From Devosia algicola (GTDB lineage Bacteria; Pseudomonadota; Alphaproteobacteria; Rhizobiales; Devosiaceae), in NCBI RefSeq assembly GCF_028816455.1, contig NZ_CP118246.1, positions 620,001 to 684,000 of the forward strand: a stretch of DNA of 64,000 bases, in the 5' to 3' direction. Position 1 is the stretch's first letter, and every line of letters starts with the position of its first letter. This document shows, in pieces, positions 31,358 through 40,444 of the stretch. The notes under the pieces were generated by a model. It was not told the origin of the DNA and ran no database searches. It saw only the letters and a program-made list of their open reading frames with translations. The position numbers were made by a program, and so were the translations under genes.

Positions 31358-31852
31358 TCATGGTAGTTCGATCCCCTCGAAGGTGAAAATCAATGCGACG
31401 AACGGCATAAGCGTTTCGATCGCGGCAAGGGCGGGTGGCGTGAACGCGTCGGCCCCGCCCAGCACGTTCAGGGTGCCGCGCATCTCCCCCGCAATTACCA
31501 CCGGCGCACACACAATGGCTTCATACCCCATGGCGACAAGATCATCCGTTTCGGGAATGAACGCGCGCATCTGCTCGGAATCATTGGCGATGATTGGTTG
31601 CTTGTCGCCAAAAATTCGGCGGCACCAGGCACTGTCATCTATGGGATCGAAACCACCGATCGGAAAATGAGATGGGTCGCTCGTCCCCACGCGATGGATA
31701 ACCGAACGGTCGGGTGCGGTCGCAAGATATGTGACGCACTCGATCGCGGTAATGTCGAGCAGCGCATGATTGAGCGCACCGAAAAACGGATCACGCCCCT
31801 GCGCCAGTGCGGCCAGAAGTTCCTTGGTCGGTGGGTCAATCCTGGCATTCAT
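31358..31852 (-). CDS. Small GAF-domain protein
   Basis: A 164-residue protein almost entirely made of one GAF domain (about residues 15-160), with IECVTYLATAPDRSVIHRVGTS, IIANDSEQMRAFIPETDDLVAMGYEAIVCAPV and GTLNVLGGADAFTPPALAAIETL. GAF domains bind small molecules. It is translated from an ATG overlapping the stop of the upstream regulator gene (ATGA), and the ABC transporter follows after 54 bases. A ligand-sensing partner of the XRE-cupin regulator or an accessory metabolic enzyme are both possible. No catalytic motif is recognised. Confidence 0.75.
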   Translation of the reverse strand: MNARIDPPTKELLAALAQGRDPFFGALNHALLDITAIECVTYLATAPDRSVIHRVGTSDPSHFPIGGFDPIDDSAWCRRIFGDKQPIIANDSEQMRAFIPETDDLVAMGYEAIVCAPVVIAGEMRGTLNVLGGADAFTPPALAAIETLMPFVALIFTFEGIELP

Positions 31853-32457
31853 TGGGGAAACAACTGCATGGTGCCGACCCAAAGTTCAATGGCGGTTTCA
31901 GCGCCGACATTGGCACTACTGTGCGGTGTGCGCGAGTCAATATGCAACGTGTCGCCAGCGTTCAGCAGGTATTCGACGCCATCCACCGAATAGCGCATTT
32001 CACCGGTGACAAGATAGACGAACTCTTCACCCTCGTGGCTCATCGTTTCAGAAACGTGGCCCGGTGGGACATGGGACAGGCAGGCATTGAGTTGGGCCCC
32101 GGGAAAGCCGGTTTCCAAAAACTCGTAGAAACGCGCCGTATCGCCCACATGATAAGTTTGGCGTTTGCCCGAATGGCTGACGACGCTGTGATGGCGCGCC
32201 GGTGCCTTTGACAGAAAATGGTCGACCGAGGACTCCAGCGCGTGCGCAACATTGTATAAGGAGGCAAGTGACGGCGTGGAAATGCCGCGCTCGATTTGGG
32301 AGATGAAGCCAACGGTTAGCGAGGCATCGTCGGCCACTTGCTTGAGTGTTTTGCCTATGGCCTTGCGTCGTGCGCGCAATCGCTCGCCCAGCGTCTTATC
32401 AATGGATGGCTCCGCCCGTTTGGCAGTTGCAGTAGCTTCCATCGCGGGTGCTGGCAC
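31849..32457 (-). CDS. XRE-family regulator with C-terminal cupin domain
   Basis: A 202-residue transcription factor. The helix-turn-helix (LGERLRARRKAIGKTLKQVADDASLTVGFISQIERG, about residues 24-59) is followed by SSVDHFLS and a cupin fold (VPPGHVSETMSHEGEEFVYLVTGEMRY...LNAGDTLHIDSRTPHSSANVG) that probably senses a small ligand. It leads the ABC-transporter/treZY operon and is the likely local regulator. Upstream are 79 bases before the epimerase gene end. Confidence 0.88.
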   Translation of the reverse strand: MPAPAMEATATAKRAEPSIDKTLGERLRARRKAIGKTLKQVADDASLTVGFISQIERGISTPSLASLYNVAHALESSVDHFLSKAPARHHSVVSHSGKRQTYHVGDTARFYEFLETGFPGAQLNACLSHVPPGHVSETMSHEGEEFVYLVTGEMRYSVDGVEYLLNAGDTLHIDSRTPHSSANVGAETAIELWVGTMQLFPQ

Positions 32458-32536
32458 CGGTTACTCCAATAAAATCACTCGTCAATTTTAGCCAGACTAA
32501 ATTATGGACCCTTAATGTCAATGACTGATTGTGCGC

Positions 32537-33505
32537 TCACACTTTGGATAACGCCCATGCAATTGTTCGCTGCAAAGCGTCAGCCTCCGGCAGAGTTTCG
32601 ACAAAGCCCAACTCAGCCCGTATGCGACTACTGTCCAGCGTCAATGGATAGCGCAGATCAGAGGTTTCTGCCCGATCCGCCATGATACCATTGGCGTCGG
32701 GGTCGGCGGTTACAACCTCGCAGTCGATACCCATGGCCCCCAATATGATCTCTGCCCACGCCAATACTGTTCGGTCCTTGGGTTGAGCGACATTATAAGT
32801 ACGCCCGGCGGCAGCTGGGTGGATGGCTGCAAGTGCCAGTGCTTCAGCCACATCGGCGACATAGCTGTATGAGTTCAGCCAGCCTGCGGCGCGCCGATCA
32901 ATGGCAATGGACTTGCCCGCCTTCGCATTATTGATGACCCAGCCGAAGCGGTTCTGCTTGTCATTCTCGCCAAATATCATCGGCGGTCGCACGATAGTTG
33001 TGTCGAACCGGGGGTCGGTGCGGGCTGCCTCCTCAATGGGCAATTTGTCATAGTCTTCGAACAAATCATCACTCACCCCTTTGGGGCGTCGTGGATTGCC
33101 GCGATACGGATAACGTAGTGTCCGCAACGGTGACTCCTCGGTCGCCGGTTCGTGACGAATTGGTGGGTTCGCCATTTTCAGCAACCCGGCATAGTTGGCG
33201 TAAACGTCGGTTGAACTAACGAGAACGTAGCGACCGCCAACCGCCCCGACAGCGTCGAGTACGGCACGTGTGTTGCGAAGGCTGATGGTGAAAATATCAA
33301 TGACGGCGCTGGGATTGACCTCGGTCATAACCGCCCTCATCGCCTCTGCATCCATCCGGTCCGCGGTGATGAATCGCGCACCCTCAGGTAAATCAACGGG
33401 CTCGATGCCGCGCGCAATTGCAACCACCTCCTGATCGTGGGCTTGCAGGCGCTTGACCAGTTCAACGCCTATGAATCCGGTTCCCCCTACAATGGCGATG
33501 GTCAT
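32537..33505 (-). CDS. NAD-dependent epimerase/dehydratase-like protein
   Basis: A 322-residue extended short-chain dehydrogenase fold protein. The N-terminal GGTGFIGVELVKRL binds NAD(P), and YVLVSSTDVYANYAGLL and IVRPPMIFGENDKQNRFGW are present. A clear YxxxK catalytic pair is not seen at the usual place (the nearest is EDYDKLPIEE), so it may be an atypical family member with a non-redox or altered role. The substrate is unknown. It is transcribed toward the XRE regulator and divergent from manC. Confidence 0.7.
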   Translation of the reverse strand: MTIAIVGGTGFIGVELVKRLQAHDQEVVAIARGIEPVDLPEGARFITADRMDAEAMRAVMTEVNPSAVIDIFTISLRNTRAVLDAVGAVGGRYVLVSSTDVYANYAGLLKMANPPIRHEPATEESPLRTLRYPYRGNPRRPKGVSDDLFEDYDKLPIEEAARTDPRFDTTIVRPPMIFGENDKQNRFGWVINNAKAGKSIAIDRRAAGWLNSYSYVADVAEALALAAIHPAAAGRTYNVAQPKDRTVLAWAEIILGAMGIDCEVVTADPDANGIMADRAETSDLRYPLTLDSSRIRAELGFVETLPEADALQRTIAWALSKV

Positions 33506-33863
33506 GGCATGGTCCTGTTCTTTCGCTCAACGCGGGCAATGATACATTCTGACCGCTAGGCCATAATCGTTCGTCGGCTTAAATGTGTCTCTTGGTCAAG
33601 GCCGCAATTGGCAGTCAACACCAAACTTTGTTGAGTCTGATTGATTGCCGCTCCGAGCGGCAGTTTGAACTAGCCCTCTGCTGATAATCAGAAAAATACA
33701 CCGGACTTCCTGTTCATCCGCAGTGATCAGGCGCCGCACCGGTGCTCGGCCGCGTATTTTGACTTCCTCAAATGCCTTGTGTACCACCCATAGGGCAGGC
33801 GCACACTTTTACCAGCTCGCATGTGCGGTCATCGGACCCGTATAACAATGAAGAGGTTCGCTA
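33506..33863. other. Intergenic region before manC
   Basis: This 358-bp stretch between the divergent epimerase-like gene and manC must hold both promoters. A 63-codon open frame on the minus strand (33596-33787) has no recognisable domain or ribosome site, and I do not call it a gene. I see no RNA gene or repeat. Confidence 0.5.
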
Positions 33864-35289
33864 TTGACTCAAATTTTTCCCGTGATCCTGGCCGGCGGTC
33901 AGGGCACACGGTTATGGCCAATGTCGCGTTCGGCACGCCCCAAACAGTTTATTCCCTTGCTTGGCGATCTCGAGTTTGTTTCAGCAGTCTCTTGCGCGCA
34001 TAAGCAATTTCGACCTCTATCGAGCGCCAATTATTTTGACCCATGCGGACTATCGATTCTTGGTGGCAGAACAAGCGCTGGAGGTCGGTATTACACCCGA
34101 CGCCATCCTGCTTGAACCAGTATCAAGAAATACGGCAGTTGCAATAGCCGCCGCTGCCGTGTTCACCCTCGACCGTGACGACGACCCCATCCTGCACATC
34201 ATCGCTTCTGATCATGTCATAGAGGGCGGTGCGGACTATCACCAAGCGCTCGATGCTGCGGCGTCGGCGGCGCGCGAGGGGCTGTTGGTAGCATTTGGCG
34301 TGACACCAGATCGAGCCTGAGACCGGCTATGGGTATATTGCCACCGGTGAAACACTTACTCACGGCGTGAAAAGGGTTGAACGGTTCATCGAGAAGCCCG
34401 ACCTGCCGCGCGCCGAAAACATGCTGGCGTCTGGTGACTACGTCTGGAATTCCGGCATGTTCATGCTGTCTGCCAAACTGTTCCTGGCCGAGTGCCGGCG
34501 TCTCGCACCCGAAATATTGGACGCCGCGAGAGGTGCCGTCGCCAAGGCGCGACGCGACCTCGATTTCATTCGACTTGATGAAGAAGCATTTGCAAAGGCG
34601 CCAAGCACATCCGTGGATTATGCCATATTTGAGCACACCGACAAGGCAGGGGTGTTGCCGGTCGGCTTTGCATGGTCCGACCTCGGCACATGGGGTGCCG
34701 TCTGGAAGGCGCACAGTCGTAGTGAGCACGGCAATGTCGCAATCGGACCGGCGCATCTGTCCAACACCTCAAGTTCCCTTGTGGTCAGCGATGACGCCCA
34801 TATCGTGGTCGTAGGTCTTGACGATGTGATGATCGTCGCCAGCGAGGACGCGATCTACGTTGGCAGACTGTCAGAAGGCTCAGATTGTGGGGGCAATCGC
34901 CAAGACGTTGAAAGCCGACACGACGACTCGCGCTCTGACTGAAGTTCACAAAACCGCATACCGTCCATGGGGTGGCTACGCCTCAATTTTGAGCGGTGAT
35001 CGGTTTCAGGTCAAACGCCTGTTCGTCAAGCCCGGTAAAAAACTGTCTCTACAGAGGCACAATCATCGATCTGAGCACTGGGTTGTTGTGCAAGGCACAG
35101 CGGAGGTGACCGTTGATGGCGTCGTCTCCGTACTGGACGCGAACCAATCAATATATTTGCCGCTGGGATGCGTCCACCGACTTGCCAATCCGGGCGATAT
35201 TGAGCCTTGAGGTCATCGAGGTGCAGACCGGGTCCCATCTCGGCGAAGACGACATTATTCGCATTGCCGACGATTTCGGTCGTGGCTAA
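33864..35289 (+). CDS. manC: Mannose-1-phosphate guanylyltransferase / mannose-6-phosphate isomerase (four apparent frameshifts)
   Basis: A type II bifunctional PMI-GMP making GDP-mannose. The TTG upstream is not used; ATG-like start [29 protein letters not shown] is the pyrophosphorylase signature. [22 protein letters not shown] and [13 protein letters not shown] are further GMP features, and the cupin C-terminus has [20 protein letters not shown] and [15 protein letters not shown] with the metal-binding His residues. The frame breaks four times: GAGTTTG (33972-33978), GAGCCTGA (34313-34320), AAGGCTC (34876-34882) and GAGCCTTGAG (35202-35211). Undoing four one-base insertions gives about 473 residues, a normal length. 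Confidence 0.88.
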
Positions 35290-35431
35290 CGGCGACCGTA
35301 AAGGGACTAGAGGCAAATCAACCGCGCCAATTTAAGGCGCGGCTGGCTTCGGACTTGGATATCGGGCACCGGTCGATAGGTCGCGGCGGCGGTGGCCCGC
35401 AGTCACATTGCATCGCCAAAACGCATCCGGA

Positions 35432-35629
35432 TCAACGGCTCAAAATACCGGAAGGCAAGGGTGGTTTCGGAGCGGATACATTGTCCAGAATATTCTCTTG
35501 GCAGCTATCGTCTGACAATTGCTGCTCGGCCTCGAACCAGAAACGCTGTTCCTGATTGGTGGGCGACCCGGCTTGCTGCCAGAGTTGATATGCGCGTTCG
35601 CGAATCTGGGTTTCAGTGAGTGCGGCCAT
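35432..35629 (-). CDS. DUF2934 protein
   Basis: A 65-residue protein. ETQIRERAYQLWQQAGSPTNQEQRFWFEAEQQL is the DUF2934 pattern (I-R-x-R-A-Y-x-L-W...F-W-x-x-A-E), common in Rhizobiales as a short protein of unknown role. I chose the ATG at 35629, preceded by GGGAGATTT on the minus strand. The open frame continues upstream to 35884 but without homology. The tail is Pro/Ser-rich. Confidence 0.75.
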   Translation of the reverse strand: MAALTETQIRERAYQLWQQAGSPTNQEQRFWFEAEQQLSDDSCQENILDNVSAPKPPLPSGILSR

Positions 35630-35732
35630 GACAAATCTCCCTGCGTTGATCGTATGGGCAGAACGCACGATTGCCGATGGGAGTTGCTGAAAAACGGAAA
35701 TTCGTTGTCGGACACAATGTCGCGGTGCCGTT

Positions 35733-36722
35733 TCATTGCTCCTTGCGAGCCGGCGGCCAAACTCGTCCGACCGTATCAGCCATGTAAGCGCCCCGCTGGC
35801 CAAGCGGTTCGTCGGGACCGGTGGTAGTATCCTGTGCGGTTTGGTGTTCAAGCTCAGAGTTGAATTCGGCGCCCAGTATGACAATTGTCACCGAAATCCA
35901 TATCCATGTCAGAAAACCGATCAGCGCGCCAAGCGAGCCATAGGCAGCATTATAGTCGCCAAAATTGGAGACATACCAGGAATAGCCGATTGACGTGGCG
36001 CCAAGGGCAATGAGCGAAACTGCAGCGCCCGGGGTCAGCCAACGCCATTTTGCATTTTCCCGGCTCGGTCCCCAGCGATACAGCGCCGATATCCCTAGGA
36101 GTAGCACGATCATCATGATCACATAGCTGGCTATCCGGACGATCCACTCAAGTCCGGTGGTGCCGGGCAAAAGATTGAGAACTGTCGGCAAAATCAGCAC
36201 AATTGATACAATGAACAAGCCCGCCATAGCGCCAGCAATGGTGAAGACCAGAGCAACCAGGTACAAGACGACAAACGAACGCTTTTCTTCTTCGTGGTAG
36301 GCAACGTTCATCGCCTGGAACATCGCTCGTACCCCCGCGCTGCTACTCCAGAACGCCACCGCCAGAGAAGCGATAAGCGCAAAGCTCAAGGCGCGGGCGC
36401 TTTCCCCGGTCAGTCTTGTCAACTGATCGGTGATGATGTCCAGGCCACTCGTCGGCACTATGCCCACGAGAAGTGCAACTTGGTCTGTGACTGTGGCGCG
36501 GTCATTGAACAGCCCATAAATCGACACAAAGGCGGTCAATGTCGGCACCAAGGCAAATAGTATGTAGAACGTCACCCCGGCAGATGTAAGCAGGACCCGA
36601 TCCTGTTTGAGCGAACGGAAAAGTCGCCAAGCGATATCTTTCCAGCCATTTGCCGGTATCGCACCTGGCGTCTCGGCCTGTCGGCCTCGATCAGCGCTTG
36701 TGTCACTATCAACATTACCCAT
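35733..36722 (-). CDS. YihY/BrkB-family inner-membrane protein
   Basis: A 329-residue multi-pass protein. The N-terminal segment WKDIAWRLFRSLKQDRVLLTSAGVTFYILFALVPTLTAFVSIYGLF is the YihY/UPF0761 signature, with AFWSSSAGVRAMFQAMNVAYHEEEKRSF and five further hydrophobic segments. The ATG at 36722 is preferred over upstream codons, which lack homology. The family role is not settled. It is probably monocistronic, with the DUF2934 gene downstream in the same orientation. Confidence 0.88.
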   Translation of the reverse strand: MGNVDSDTSADRGRQAETPGAIPANGWKDIAWRLFRSLKQDRVLLTSAGVTFYILFALVPTLTAFVSIYGLFNDRATVTDQVALLVGIVPTSGLDIITDQLTRLTGESARALSFALIASLAVAFWSSSAGVRAMFQAMNVAYHEEEKRSFVVLYLVALVFTIAGAMAGLFIVSIVLILPTVLNLLPGTTGLEWIVRIASYVIMMIVLLLGISALYRWGPSRENAKWRWLTPGAAVSLIALGATSIGYSWYVSNFGDYNAAYGSLGALIGFLTWIWISVTIVILGAEFNSELEHQTAQDTTTGPDEPLGQRGAYMADTVGRVWPPARKEQ

Positions 36723-36859
36723 TCTCAGACGCGCGCCATTTGGTTGGGCGCTATCCTTGGGCCGGGCGTAATTGATCGGTTTTGTTGGCGATTGCAATTG
36801 AGCATGCGTACACAACCAACGCCGGGAGTGTTCGTTCCCTTGCCGTGGCCATGGACGAC

Positions 36860-37825
36860 TCAGGAACGTAGATGCTTGGTCAGAGAACTAGTTGAGACCG
36901 CCAGAATGATGATGCCGCCGACCAATATCTGGCGGATATAGCTATCGACGCTCAATTGGGTCAGACCATTGTCCAATATGCCAAGGATCAGTACGCCGAG
37001 AATGGTGCCCAAAACCCTTGGCTCGCCATGTTCGCTGAATGTTGAGCCAAGAAACACGCCCGCAATTGCGTTGAGCATCAGGCTGCTGCCCTGCGTCGGG
37101 TTGGCCGAGGCGACGCGACTGGCGTACATGATACCGGCAAGTGCGGCAGTGCTGCCTGTCAGTGCAAAAGCGATCAACTTTAGCTTTCGCACCGCCACGC
37201 CGCTAAGGTGCGCGGCTTCGATATTGCCGCCGATAGCGTAAAGACGGCGGCCAAAAGTCGTTTGTTCAAGCAGCACCCAGACCAGTGCGACGATCACAAT
37301 GGCGACCAAAGTCAGATTGGGCAGGGTAATGGCAACGCCACCCCACTCGCCAAGCGATAGGCCGCCACGCGCAAAGCTGGAAAAACCTTCTGGAATGACT
37401 CGCCCCGAAATCGTCTTGCCGCCACTGACCACGAACGCTAGTCCGGACAACATGGTCAATGTTGCCAGCGTTGCGACGAACGGCAAAATGCCGATAAAAC
37501 TGATCAATACGCCATTTATCGCGCCACCGACCAGACCGACCATCAAGGCCAGCGATACCGCTGCCCATATGGGCAGATCGACGGTGAACAATACCGCAAC
37601 CGCGATGCCGGCAAGGCTGGCCATCGATCCAACGCTCAGGTCGAAATCGCCCATCACCATGACAATTGTCATGCCCGCAGCGACCACGATCAGCATCGAC
37701 ATTTGCTGTGAAATATTCAACCAGTTGCGCGCCGTCATGAATGTGTCGGGCAGGCTGATCCAGAAAAACAGGAGAATAGCAGCAAAGCCGATAAGGGTAC
37801 CGTAACGCCGCAGTAGTGTGAGCAT
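36860..37825 (-). CDS. Ribose-type sugar ABC transporter permease
   Basis: A 321-residue RbsC/BPD_transp_2-type permease. MLTLLRRYGTLIGFAAILLFFW starts the first helix. VVAAGMTIVMVMGDFDLSVGSMASLAG and LIGGAINGVL-type GLVGGAINGVLISFIGILPFVATLATLTML are conserved, and GTILGVLILGILDNGLTQL lies near the C-terminus. It forms the membrane channel for the sugar importer with the preceding ATPase and binding protein. I chose the ATG at 37825, 4 bases after the ATPase stop. Confidence 0.92.
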   Translation of the reverse strand: MLTLLRRYGTLIGFAAILLFFWISLPDTFMTARNWLNISQQMSMLIVVAAGMTIVMVMGDFDLSVGSMASLAGIAVAVLFTVDLPIWAAVSLALMVGLVGGAINGVLISFIGILPFVATLATLTMLSGLAFVVSGGKTISGRVIPEGFSSFARGGLSLGEWGGVAITLPNLTLVAIVIVALVWVLLEQTTFGRRLYAIGGNIEAAHLSGVAVRKLKLIAFALTGSTAALAGIMYASRVASANPTQGSSLMLNAIAGVFLGSTFSEHGEPRVLGTILGVLILGILDNGLTQLSVDSYIRQILVGGIIILAVSTSSLTKHLRS

Positions 37826-37829
37826 GATG

Positions 37830-39341
37830 TTAACCTGTGGTGCGACCGTAGCAAAGATTGAGAAGACGTTCCTCATCGAGGTCGGCCGCCAAAAGAACGT
37901 GGGTAATGGCGCTGTCACGCATCACCGCAATATTGTCGGCCATGCCAAGCAATTCGGGCAAATCCGAGGACACCAGAACCACGCCCATGCCGCGCGCCGC
38001 CATTTCCCGAATGAGGGTATAGATATCGAATTTTGCGCCGATATCGACCCCGCGTGTTGGCTCGTCGAGCAGGAGCAATTTGACCTCACCAGCCAGCGCT
38101 TTGGCAAATACAACTTTTTGCTGGTTGCCGCCGCTCAACTCGCGCACCCGTTGCGTGGGGCCAGCCGCTTTGAGGCGAACGAGTTCTCCTTGTGCCACGG
38201 CGCTTTTTTGCTCGCGGCGCGGCGTGAGAAAACTCCGCCATCGGCTTTGCCGGGCCAAGTGGGGCAGGGAGGTATTCTCAAAAATCGGCCGCGAGAGGAT
38301 TAGTCCCTCGGATCGACGTTCGCGTGGTACATAGCCAACGCCAGCCCGCCATGCGTCTGCAGGACTCTTTGGCCTATAGGGCGCCCCAGCCAGATGCATC
38401 GCACCGCTGGCAGCAGGCAGGTCGCCAAACAGGGTGCGTAGAACATTGCGTTGGCCGACATTAGCCAATCCGGCAATGCCGAAAATTTCGCCCGCCCTGA
38501 CGTCAAAAGACAGCGATTTGCCGCCGCGTATTGCCAAATGTTCTGCGCGAAAGGCGGTGTGTACAGCTGGCGCGCCAACCCTGGGCGGGTATGCGTCCTC
38601 GACACGCCGTCCGATCATCAACGTGACAAGATCATCATGAGTAATATCCGCGATTTGGCCCGTATCGATGCTGCGACCGTCGCGAATAACCGTGGCTCTG
38701 TCGCAAATCGACATGATTTCATCGAGCCGGTGAGAAACATAGAGCACCGAGGCACCACCACCGCGCAACTCACGCAGCACGTCAAACAGCCGCTTGGACT
38801 CCTCCCGACTGAGCGATGCCGTTGGTTCGTCGAGCACATAAAGCTTTGCCGGTGTGCCCGCCTGGCCGATGAAGGCGCTGGAGATACGCACCAGCATCTG
38901 GTCGCCCAGTGTCAGGCTCCCCAAGGGGCGGCGCGGATCAATATGAGTGATACCAAGGCGGTCCAGGGTCTTGCTCGCCGCGTCGTTCAATCGCCTCCAG
39001 TCAACGAATAGGCCGCTGCGGCGCGGATAAACGCGCCCAAGAAAGATGTTTTCGGCAACGGACAATGCCGGGACGACATTGAATTCCTGATGAATGAATC
39101 TGAGGCCAAGCCGGTGCGCGGTCTGCGGATTATCTATATTTTGGGGCTGGCCATCGATACGGATATCGGCACTGTCGGCTGACACAACCCCTGCCAGAAT
39201 TTTGATCAGGGTCGATTTTCCCGCGCCGTTTTCGCCCATCAACGCATGTATTTCGCCCGGCGAAATGTCCATGTTGACGCCGCGAAGGGCGGGGACACCG
39301 CCATAGGCTTTTGTCACATTCTTGAGGGCAAGCAGGGGCAT
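37830..39341 (-). CDS. Ribose-type sugar ABC transporter ATPase (double domain)
   Basis: A 503-residue RbsA-type protein with two ATPase halves. First half: Walker A GENGAGKSTLIKIL, LDEPTASLSREE as Walker B, and switch HRLDEIMSICD. The first-half signature LTLGDQMLVRISSAF lacks the usual serine-glycine-glycine and looks degenerate. Second half: a degenerate Walker A (GLANVGQRNVL), signature LSGGNQQKVVFAKAL and Walker B LLLLDEPTRGVD. This asymmetry is normal in the family. The start at 39341 follows the binding-protein gene and a hairpin. Confidence 0.93.
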   Translation of the reverse strand: MPLLALKNVTKAYGGVPALRGVNMDISPGEIHALMGENGAGKSTLIKILAGVVSADSADIRIDGQPQNIDNPQTAHRLGLRFIHQEFNVVPALSVAENIFLGRVYPRRSGLFVDWRRLNDAASKTLDRLGITHIDPRRPLGSLTLGDQMLVRISSAFIGQAGTPAKLYVLDEPTASLSREESKRLFDVLRELRGGGASVLYVSHRLDEIMSICDRATVIRDGRSIDTGQIADITHDDLVTLMIGRRVEDAYPPRVGAPAVHTAFRAEHLAIRGGKSLSFDVRAGEIFGIAGLANVGQRNVLRTLFGDLPAASGAMHLAGAPYRPKSPADAWRAGVGYVPRERRSEGLILSRPIFENTSLPHLARQSRWRSFLTPRREQKSAVAQGELVRLKAAGPTQRVRELSGGNQQKVVFAKALAGEVKLLLLDEPTRGVDIGAKFDIYTLIREMAARGMGVVLVSSDLPELLGMADNIAVMRDSAITHVLLAADLDEERLLNLCYGRTTG

Positions 39342-39353
39342 AAATAATTCCAC

Positions 39354-39376
39354 GCCAGCGGGACGCGCCCGCTGGC
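39354..39376 (-). terminator. Hairpin between binding-protein and ATPase genes
   Basis: GCCAGCGGG and CCCGCTGGC form a perfect 9-bp stem with a 5-nt loop in the gap after the binding-protein stop at 39390. It is likely a stability or partial-termination element favouring binding-protein expression. Confidence 0.6.
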
Positions 39377-39389
39377 AGTCATGTTTGCG

Positions 39390-40331
39390 TCAGTCCGCCG
39401 TTGCGTTGGCGATGGTAATCAGCTTGGTTGGCACATAAACCACGCCCTGCTTGATCTCGTCGCCTGCCAGCACACGGCTGACAACGTCGGCTGCTGCGGC
39501 GCCAATACCCTTGAAGTCCTGAGCCACGGTCGCTTCAAAGTTGCCGCCAGAGGCAATGGCCTCGCGCGCCTGCGGATTGGCATCAATGCCCGTAATGACG
39601 ACGCCCTCATCTTGGCGTCCGGCGGCCTCGATTGCCTGCAGCGCACCAAGCGCTGGCTGATCCCATGCGGCCCAGACCGCCTTGATGCTGCCTGGCTCTG
39701 GATTGGCCGCGAGGATCGCTTCCATCTTGGCGCGAGAGTCGGCGATACCGCCGTCCGCCACATCAGGTGTCACGCGGTCCAGAACCTTGATATCGGGGAA
39801 ATTGCCGAACACGGCATCAGCAACCACGCTTCGCACCTGCACCGGGGGAAAGGCCTCGAATACAAACATCACCACATTGCCTTCGCCGTCGATCCGGTCA
39901 GCAACATAGGTCGAGGTTTCGGCGGCCATGGCGTAGCCATTACTGGTGACATTGGTGACAAGCAGCGGATCGCTACCCGCATCCATGCCGACAACGGGAA
40001 TAGCAGCATCGGCTGCGGCCTGTAAGCCCGCACTCACCTGGCTCGGATCGACATTGACTACTATGGCGTCGACATTTTGCGTGACCATGTCTTCGATCCG
40101 GCTGATAACCGCGGCAACATCGCCCGCAGTATCGATGACATTGACGTCCCAATCCTTGTCAGCCGCCGCTGCCTGAAAGGCTTCGACGTAAAACTGCGTG
40201 CCTGGTTGGGACAGGTAGGGCGTGATTACCGCGATTTTTGACTGAGCCAATGCGCCGGTGGCAGCAAGGGCGGTGATGGCAAAAGTGGTGCTGGCGAGTA
40301 GCGCGCGAAGTGTCTTGTGGCGGTGCGTCAT
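39390..40331 (-). CDS. Sugar ABC transporter periplasmic binding protein (ribose/galactose family)
   Basis: A 313-residue periplasmic_binding_4-type protein. The signal peptide is RALLASTTFAITALAATGALA, followed by KIAVITPYLSQPGTQFYVEAF, DWDVNVIDTAGDV and VDAIVVNVDPSQVSAGLQAAADAAIPVVGMD. The ATG at 40331 is the first good start after an upstream extension without homology. Together with the following ATPase and permease it imports a monosaccharide or polyol. The divergent FGGY kinase gene suggests the imported compound is phosphorylated after entry. Confidence 0.92.
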   Translation of the reverse strand: MTHRHKTLRALLASTTFAITALAATGALAQSKIAVITPYLSQPGTQFYVEAFQAAAADKDWDVNVIDTAGDVAAVISRIEDMVTQNVDAIVVNVDPSQVSAGLQAAADAAIPVVGMDAGSDPLLVTNVTSNGYAMAAETSTYVADRIDGEGNVVMFVFEAFPPVQVRSVVADAVFGNFPDIKVLDRVTPDVADGGIADSRAKMEAILAANPEPGSIKAVWAAWDQPALGALQAIEAAGRQDEGVVITGIDANPQAREAIASGGNFEATVAQDFKGIGAAAADVVSRVLAGDEIKQGVVYVPTKLITIANATAD

Positions 40332-40444
40332 GTCGAGTGTTCCCCCTGTCGTGCGGCCCGTAACGGCTTGCACATGGTTTCTTTTTTCCGCTCGGCACCA
40401 TATGGGATAGGTTCGAATACGGCTAGCGATTTTGGGAACCCGAC

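Noticed and set aside
33596..33787. 63-codon minus-strand open frame
   Set aside because: No domain, no ribosome site and no neighbours to support it.
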